This document shows positions 58,387 to 64,000 of a DNA stretch of 64,000 nucleotides, piece after piece. Source of the DNA: Sanderia malayensis (taxonomy: Eukaryota > Cnidaria > Scyphozoa > Semaeostomeae > Pelagiidae); assembly GCA_013076295.1 (NCBI GenBank), contig RQOL01000729.1:3906001-3970000 (forward strand), given 5' to 3'. The position numbers were made by a program, and so were the translations under genes. The notes beneath the pieces were generated by a model. The model searched no databases. It was not told the origin of the DNA and worked only from the letters and a program-made list of their open reading frames with translations. Every line of letters starts with the position of its first letter. Position 1 is the first letter of the stretch.

Positions 58387-59387
58387 GCTTTCTTCTAAAA
58401 TGTAGCAAGAATGTTGTCTTTGTCTTGTAAAATTGTATATCTTTTCCTAGCTCGTTGTAGACTTTTATAGTAAATTCGTTTATGTCGTTGTACAGCAACG
58501 GATAGTAGAACAGATTTTCAAATTCTACAAAATTCAGCACATGTTTGTTAATCTTCAATGGAATGAAACGCAACAATGGTGTGCTAATTTTTCCGACTAC
58601 ACGGTAGTCTAGCATGGAGCAATATATAAACATATTCTTCCCTTCTGCGTTGACTTGGAAATCTTGATCACCAGTCACATCAGTTGTTCTTTCGATAGCC
58701 TTGAATGTATGATTTGATAGTAATCCAATAGGTGGATCTAGACTATTTGTAAACGGGCAAGGTGTCCATCTCACATCTCTATAATAGACATTATTTATAT
58801 TGCGACTATATTCCTGCACATCTTCAACAAAACCAAACAATTTACATAAATCTTTTCCCATTGCAATTCTTTTGCATACTTTGGAAATGTTATCTTGACT
58901 TTTGAATCCACAATTGAAAACTCTGGTCCACCTTCATAAGGTAAACCTAAATCAGTTACATACTCTTTCAGTTCCCCTCTTGTTTTTTTACGTTTTCATT
59001 GAAAATTGCAACGATTTCTCTCATTGTGAATTTTTTAATAGTATCTCCACTCGAGATTTCATCATAGAAGTCGCGATATTGTATCCATCTCTCAGGTTTA
59101 TCTGCTGCTTGATTCCATTTTTTCGTATATTCATTACTTGACGCTACTCTCACATTTAACTCATCAAAGCCAACCTTATCAGTGCCAAGTTGCATCAATC
59201 CATACATTTTCCAACTATTGTAAACACCATGTTTAAATTGAGCAGGATCAAATACAAGTCTATCACTCAGCTCATAGATCATTTCTACCAGCGCCACTTC
59301 CCATTTTCCATGTAAATGTAATTGTTCTTTAAGTTTTATTTTTCCATCAGAATCAGTAGGACATGTGAGGTAAAAATCATTAATCAT
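58379..59387 (-). pseudogene. Minor capsid (penton-like) protein, frameshifted
   Basis: Start MINDFYLTCPTDSDGKIK at 59387. HLHGKWEVALVEMIYELS near residue 30 is the N-terminal signature of Polinton minor capsid proteins. The C-terminal part contains NMFIYCSMLDYRVVGKISTP, LLRFIPLK and FTIKVYNELGKDIQF ending in LLHFRRK, the family's 'VYCDil...vGd...PLLRvvp...l.i.dd.G..i.F..g...ltLhFr' ending. Frame changes lie in an A7 run near 58985 and near 58862. This is the gene most like the canonical penton (PX in early nomenclature). It overlaps its neighbours by 8 nt on both sides. Confidence 0.75.
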
Positions 59388-59742
59388 CTTTAACGAATGA
59401 TAAATCAATTTGACAATTTTCTTCAAATTTATCTGATATATCTTCCAGAGTTTCCCAGTTGATAATTTTAATATCGAACGATTTTATGTTAGATCTTGTT
59501 ACTCTATACGTTGCTGGATTTATAGTTGATCTGTGAATTGATTTTGAATCGTCAATAACTAGCCCCAATAGAGGAACAGCATCCTTACTTATAATGAAAT
59601 TGCAACAAACAGCAAACACTTTTTCACTCTCATCTTTTTCTTTTTTATTTAATGTACAAGCAATCATACTACATTTCCAATTAGTATCCACTGGAAGTGG
59701 ATTATCAAAATTTACATGTCTATTATTTAGTGTCACATTCAT
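59380..59742 (-). CDS. Small virion-associated protein, minor-capsid-like start (120 aa)
   Basis: An intact frame starting MNVTLNNRHVNFDNPLPVDT then NWKCSMIACTLNKKEK. The 'leader, then (N/K)W(K/E)x(A/S)(L/M)' pattern mirrors the start of the two flanking minor capsid genes, but the protein ends at 120 residues, so it could be a single-domain paralogue. Its start overlaps the previous stop by ATGA and its stop overlaps the next start by 8 nt. No known domain is clear. Confidence 0.5.
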   Translation of the reverse strand: MNVTLNNRHVNFDNPLPVDTNWKCSMIACTLNKKEKDESEKVFAVCCNFIISKDAVPLLGLVIDDSKSIHRSTINPATYRVTRSNIKSFDIKIINWETLEDISDKFEENCQIDLSFVKDD

Positions 59743-60770
59743 ATTACTGGCCTAATTCGAACGGTCAGTGATGTTTCTCCAATATACTTTGCGGAATAGA
59801 GAGATGTTAATTTTATAGGATTTCCATCATCATCTACCAATTTTATTTGAATTTGTTGAAACTGCAGCCTCTCCAGTGGTGTGTAAATTATATTCTTTGG
59901 AGCGTAATATCTAACATATGTATCAAGATCTGTATCGTAAAATGCTAGTTTTCTCAAAACTCTTCGTTTGTTAACACCTCCAAGATAGTTGCTTTCCAAT
60001 AGATCACATTCTACATTTATAGAAGTATGTTCATTTAGATGAACACCGTCCTTTATTCTGCTTAAGCAGTTTATCTTTCCTCCAGTCAGCGAGTCACCAT
60101 CTGCCTTCCTTTTGTAAACAATCAGTTTCATTGTTTGACTGGATTGTATACTATCAGAAATCTTGTAGTGAAAGTATTTGACTATTGAGCCATTTGGTAA
60201 AGTGTGGGTGACCTGATCTTCTAAACCAAGAAAATGTGCCAAAGGTCTTGAAAATGTTATTAAAAGTGCACTAGTATATCTCCGTCTTTTACCTCCATGA
60301 GTTGCAAAGCCTAATGTTTTCAAATCATCTTTCATTTCAAACTGTATCTTTCCATCAATTAATGATACTGATAACATGTTTTTTAATATGTACCCAAATT
60401 CAGGGAAATCCAAGACTCTATCATTGAAAAGTCTTTTGAATTCATAATACATCAGAGTATTATCACGGGTTTCGATAATTTCTTTATCAAGACGGATCTT
60501 TTCATAGAAAAAACCATCTGTACCCCAAGAAATCAATTTTCCATCTTCATCGGTAATAGTCACATACTCGTTGGAAATTGAAAACCAGTATTGATCATGT
60601 AATGATTTTTCTCCTCTATCTGGCAGCGTCATTTGTAGTAATGCCATTTCCCATTTTCTTTTATTGTTTAATTGAAAAACGTGAGGTAAATCAACTGTGA
60701 AATCTACTAGTTTTAATCTATCAGTAACAAATCCCGAAGGAAGAACCAAGTCAAATTCTTCATCAATCAT
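59739..60770 (-). CDS. Minor-capsid-like protein, long paralogue (343 aa)
   Basis: An intact frame. Residues 27-47 read LPHVFQLNNKRKWEMALLQM, matching the HLHGKWEVALVEM element of the gene at 58379-59387. The middle has ITFSRPLAHFLGLEDQ, and the end YYAPKNIIYTPLERLQF, IQIKLVDDDGNPIKL and ETSLTVRIRPVI parallels the penton ending. I read it as a diverged minor capsid or vertex protein. It is joined by ATGA overlaps to the integrase upstream and the 120-aa gene downstream. Confidence 0.6.
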   Translation of the reverse strand: MIDEEFDLVLPSGFVTDRLKLVDFTVDLPHVFQLNNKRKWEMALLQMTLPDRGEKSLHDQYWFSISNEYVTITDEDGKLISWGTDGFFYEKIRLDKEIIETRDNTLMYYEFKRLFNDRVLDFPEFGYILKNMLSVSLIDGKIQFEMKDDLKTLGFATHGGKRRRYTSALLITFSRPLAHFLGLEDQVTHTLPNGSIVKYFHYKISDSIQSSQTMKLIVYKRKADGDSLTGGKINCLSRIKDGVHLNEHTSINVECDLLESNYLGGVNKRRVLRKLAFYDTDLDTYVRYYAPKNIIYTPLERLQFQQIQIKLVDDDGNPIKLTSLYSAKYIGETSLTVRIRPVI

Positions 60771-61818
60771 ATTGTCTCTAATTGACTTTCAGCTACCCAC
60801 TCATCAAACTGGGGAGGATAACCTCTCCACCTGATTAAATAGAAGTTTTTACCTCTTTTTTTCTTAGTTTCCAACACTTGCTCAACGACGAAGGTTTTTG
60901 GAAGATACACATGTTGTAGCTCCTCTTTATAGAAGCGATCATCTATCTCTTCATCTTGGAGATCTTCAATTTTATACATTACTGGATACCTTTCTTTAAA
61001 TACTTTGCTAATCTTGAATATTTCTTCAGTATAATTTTGTAAATAACCTTTCTTAAACATTCTCTTCTTCAAACTCAGTCTTACATAATCTCCAATTTTA
61101 AAGATCTTTTTATTTTTTTAGTTTCTTTTTTAAACAGCTTTTTTCGACAGTGCTCACATTGTTTGGAGTAACTTCAGAAGGTCTCATACCAATAGATCTA
61201 TGATAGGTATTGTTGTAAGAATCAACAAAATCTTGTAGATTATCAATATATCTTAATGTATTTTTGGCTGTGAAGTATCTATACATTCTTCCTTTAAGTG
61301 TTCTATTGAATCTTTCCACAATTGCGGCCTTTACATCATTATTTGCAGTGTAAAAATCGATATCGTTTTTCTTCAGCAAAGCTTGAAATTCTTTGTTTAA
61401 AAACTCAGTACCTTTATCAGATCGTACCTTTTTGGGCTTTCTTTCCAATAAAATTTCTTTAAAAGCATCGACAATTTCTTTTCCTGTTTTTCTTTTCAGA
61501 GGCTTTACCCAAGCATACTTGCTAAAAGTATCAATACAGCATAATAGAAATGTAATGTTGTTGTTTTCTTTTTTCAAATATGCCATATCAACAAGATCGC
61601 ATTCCCATAAATAATCAATGTTATTAGTTAGTATCCGCTCACGTTTAAAGTTCTCCTACTTGGTCTGTGCAATGAATATGCAAGACTAGTTTTACTCCAT
61701 TCTTTAACATCTTTTCTTGTTAGATTAGGAATTACTTTTTTAAATTCCTATATGCTTTATCTAAACCTCCAAGAGAACCCGGAACAGAAGGATCAGAATA
61801 TAACTTTTCTAGATTCAT
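60767..61818 (-). pseudogene. INT: Polinton integrase with chromodomain, frameshifted
   Basis: A retrovirus-type DDE integrase. The start at 61818 (MNLEKLYSDPSVPGSLGG) matches the 'Y.dp..pgSfgG...l' opening of Polinton integrases. After frame changes near 61745 and 61640 come CDLVDM, CCIDTFSKYAWVKPL (first Asp), VRSDKGTEFLN (second Asp) and KAAIVERFNRTLKGRMYRY (Glu). A third break in an A run near 61105 precedes the C-terminal tail and a chromodomain, FVVEQVLETKKKRGKNFYLI then RWRGYPPQFDEWV. Chromodomains guide insertion to marked chromatin. It inserts the element with a 6-bp duplication. The breaks make this copy defective. Confidence 0.9.
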
Positions 61819-61848
61819 AACAAATCAATTAATATTTCTAACAATTTA

Positions 61849-62022
61849 TCATTTATAGAGTTTTCTTCCGTCGTCTGTATGTTCTTTTCCTTTTGCCACC
61901 TGATAGACGCTTTTTAGCTTTCTTCCTTTATTTATGATCTTTTTGGGCTTTTTCTTCGCCGGTTCATCAACAGTTGGAAATGATTCGCTAGGTTGTATGA
62001 TTATCTTTTCAAAAGAAGTCAT
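61849..62022 (-). CDS. Small basic protein between ATPase and integrase
   Basis: A frame of 57-64 codons depending on the start (Met at 62043, 62037 or 62022), overlapping the ATPase end by 14-35 nt. It contains KKKPKKIINKGRKLKS, a nuclear-localisation-like basic run. No domain recognised. Possibly a minor virion or DNA-binding peptide. Confidence 0.4.
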   Translation of the reverse strand: MTSFEKIIIQPSESFPTVDEPAKKKPKKIINKGRKLKSVYQVAKGKEHTDDGRKLYK

Positions 62023-62725
62023 TTTTGCTGTTTTCATAAACATATAGATGGCTATTTATAACCTTTTTTAGACTTGTACACTGCATGGGAGCTTCATGAG
62101 GGAAAATATTTGTTCGAAATCTCATATCTTCATTCATTGATTGGGTGAAATCACAGAGTAGATATCCATACATTCTTGCTGTTGCATCATTATAAATGTC
62201 AAGAAATGTTTTAGGAGATGCAGGCATAATTTGTCGTGCGAGAAATCTAATTTGACTTCTATCTCTAGGATTTTTGAAAAGAACTTGATATTGAGTATTG
62301 AGAGCCAAATTTCTCATTTCCGTTCCTCTTGGGAAAGGATTTTGCATCATAACAATAACATTAATGTTGAGATGAGATCTTCCTTTTGTGAACAATTTTC
62401 CCAAATCTTTGAAGTTTGCAATTTCATGCATTAGATCATCAACAACAATAGTTAATCTTTTGTCTGACCTCTCGATTTCTTCGTACAAGTTTTCAGGTAA
62501 TTCAGTAATAAATCTACAATTCCCAACAAAACTTTTTTTAATGCGCTCAAATAGCTCTGGCTGGTTCGTTCCTGAGATCCACATGAGATTGGGATATTGC
62601 CTGCCATCATCGATTATATTATTATAATTTTTAAATAGATTTTCTACCCAAGTAGTTTTGCCGCTTCCGCTTACTCCAGATAAAATCAGAGAAAAAGGTG
62701 CTTTAAATCTCAAGTCATAACTCAT
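62009..62725 (-). CDS. ATP: A32/FtsK-like packaging ATPase (238 aa)
   Basis: An intact frame of the usual length. It starts MSYDLRFKAPFSLILSGVSG with Walker A GVSGSGKTTW (about residue 17), Walker B RLTIVVDDLMHE (about 90), a sensor-like NINVIVMMQNPFP, and QIRFLARQIMPASPKTFLDI near 160. This is the HerA/FtsK-superfamily ATPase of Polintons, virophages and NCLDV, which pumps DNA into the capsid. It is the best-preserved gene of the element. Confidence 0.93.
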   Translation of the reverse strand: MSYDLRFKAPFSLILSGVSGSGKTTWVENLFKNYNNIIDDGRQYPNLMWISGTNQPELFERIKKSFVGNCRFITELPENLYEEIERSDKRLTIVVDDLMHEIANFKDLGKLFTKGRSHLNINVIVMMQNPFPRGTEMRNLALNTQYQVLFKNPRDRSQIRFLARQIMPASPKTFLDIYNDATARMYGYLLCDFTQSMNEDMRFRTNIFPHEAPMQCTSLKKVINSHLYVYENSKNDFF

Positions 62726-62836
62726 ATTTATAACAAATTTAGAACGTCTCTTTACAACAATAACTAACCTCTATTTATAACAATTTTTAGAACAAATAAC
62801 TAACAACTATTTTTAACACAAATAATGTTTATAAAC

Positions 62837-63940
62837 TTAAACAAATGGTGTGACTAAATTGTTTATAATCCTGTTCAATATCTGTAGCAAATATACGGAT
62901 GTAGAGAGGTTTGTATGTGATAATTCATCATACAGATTTCCGACATTGGATTTGATTGTTTGAGTTAGACGTCCATTCTTCAACTCATCAAACATTGATT
63001 TTTTGAACGATTCTTTCCCCTCAGCCAGCATATCGCGTTGACATAACTGATGTGAAACGATAAAAATCTGAAAGCATTGTGAACCATACAATCTTGCTTG
63101 TGGTCAGTAGCATCAATTGATGTAGAGTAAATCTTGTAGTTGAGCATTTTTCACAGTATTCTTTTGCTTTTTTGAAAATGCGTTTCAAGAGAATTGTAGC
63201 ATATGCTTCTTGTACTCGTACATCAGCATCTTCTTCTTGGAGTTCAGCATATGCTTTTTGCAGCATTTCATCATCATTTCCTGATGCTGCTTTAACTGAC
63301 TGGAATCATCAACATGTTCTTTCTTTTTTTGAGCTGTGATATTTTCTTTCTTTTTTTCTTCGCATCAGATTCGGCACTTCCAGAAGATGATGGTATAATT
63401 AATGATAGAGGCCTTTTGCGGGATGACGGTGCTAGCATTTTCAGATCAGCAAGCTTTCCATGCAATGCTTCCAACATTTCTTCTTTTAGATTTATTCCAG
63501 TTTTAGTTGGTTTCTCATTCTTCCATCTTCGTATTCCCAGGCATAACTTTATGGGAAAATCACCATTTTTCTGCAGATAGATTCAACCTTATCTTCATGT
63601 GCTTCTTCTTTGCTCAAAACTTCAGTGTATAGGGTTAGAAATTGAGTATACGTTCCCCCATATCGCTTCGTTTCAATGATGCGCCGTTCTTCTCAAACAG
63701 ACTTGTAACATCTTCTCCATGAAATTGTAATTTATGATTTATCTCATCGAGATTTATGTTGCTATCAACTATTTCCAAGAGACGAGCCAGTGCTGCATGA
63801 GAAATAGCCATTGATTTTACAGCTAGTGCACCTTTAATCATATCTTTCACCACCAGCACCCATTTGTTAGAGGCAGCTTGAACAGCAAATGATGTCTTGA
63901 TTAGGCCCTCTTCATTTCTAACTTCGTAAATTCCTGCCAT
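62837..63940 (-). pseudogene. Unrecognised Polinton gene, frame-broken
   Basis: Begins at 63940 (MAGIYEVRNEEGLIKTSFAV) and continues through at least three frames: 63940-63635, a part with LEALHGKLADLKMLAPSSRK and SGSAESDAKKKRKKIS (63477-63292), KAYAELQEEDADVRVQEAYA (63266-63021) and a last piece to 62837. Together about 350 residues, helical and charged, with a nuclear-localisation-like KKKRKK. I do not recognise the family. It is on the late strand, 110 bp upstream of the ATPase. Confidence 0.5.
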
Positions 63941-64000
63941 GATTCTTCAGCGATTCTTTAGTGATTTTTTAAGCTCTGCACTCTTCAACAGCTCCGCACG

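Larger units (their letters stand above)
51071..64000. mobile_element. Polinton/Maverick, left end to window edge
   Basis: It starts near 51071 (AGTAGGAG; Polinton ends begin with AG) exactly where helicase homology stops. It carries the full diagnostic set: protein-primed type PolB, chromodomain integrase, A32/FtsK-like ATPase, adenain-like protease, double jelly-roll major capsid and minor capsid proteins. Everything except PolB is on the minus strand. At least 12.9 kb is present; the right terminal inverted repeat lies beyond the window. Several genes are frameshifted (PolB, PRO, MCP, core-like, one minor capsid, INT, the 63-kb gene), while ATPase, two minor-capsid-like genes and the exonuclease-like gene are open. 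Polintons are endogenous virus-like elements. Confidence 0.92.

Noticed and set aside
1..64000. CRISPR-like array or bacterial operon interpretation for the tandem repeats and overlapping genes
   Set aside because: The repeats have no unique spacers. The window holds spliceosomal introns and eukaryotic transposons, so a prokaryotic origin is excluded.

Overview
The window is almost entirely repeats and transposable elements from a eukaryotic, very probably invertebrate metazoan genome. A cnidarian (coral, anemone or hydrozoan) is my best guess from the mix of families: BEL/Pao retrotransposon, KDZ-type transposase with introns, OTU-bearing Helentron, CR1/jockey-like LINE fossil and a virus-like Polinton/Maverick. 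This is inference; no host single-copy gene was recognised. The base composition is AT-rich, and spliceosomal introns (GT...AG) are visible in two genes.

Layout. 1-13446 is a compound satellite built from four ingredients: two long modules (A, about 0.5-0.8 kb, three copies; B, about 1.47 kb, three copies), about 90-bp GC-rich hairpin repeats, (CATA)n microsatellite tracts, and a 14-bp minisatellite of which one block runs 4.3 kb and shows higher-order repeats. 13447-14236 is a minus-strand Helitron Rep fossil with the HUH motif, cut by the satellite on one side. 14243-27260 is bounded by about 207-bp inverted repeats and probably is one TIR DNA transposon carrying a degraded plus-strand gene (23268-26921). 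It was split by a complete, young BEL/Pao retrovirus-like element (15461-22958) with near-identical 748/749-bp LTRs, a 5-bp target duplication and one unbroken 1913-codon gag-pol frame on the minus strand.

29776-41869 holds two convergent, intron-containing genes: a plus-strand KDZ/Zisupton-like transposase (29908-34307) and a minus-strand gene combining an acidic/basic repeat, an OTU cysteine protease domain and a C-terminal PHD-like cluster. The introns of the second contain a 172-bp minisatellite and a LINE 3' fossil. 44441-50049 is a plus-strand Helentron (OTU protease, zinc cluster, HUH Rep, PIF1 helicase, start of an endonuclease domain) with several frame breaks. A second, unrelated Helitron helicase fragment (50050-51070) follows.

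That fragment is interrupted at about 51071 by a Polinton/Maverick running off the right edge. It carries an exonuclease-like gene (-), a protein-primed type DNA polymerase B (+), and a late block on the minus strand: unknown coiled protein, packaging ATPase, small basic protein, chromodomain integrase, three minor-capsid-like proteins, a basic core-like protein, the major capsid protein and an adenain-like protease that simple ORF calling misses because of a frame break. Two aspects of the Polinton stand out. Its PolB promoter is packed with perfect heat-shock elements plus a CRE and a TATA box. Its late genes are joined by ATGA, TAATG or 8-nt stop/start overlaps, as in a bacterial operon. 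Many of its genes are frameshifted, so this copy is probably no longer autonomous.
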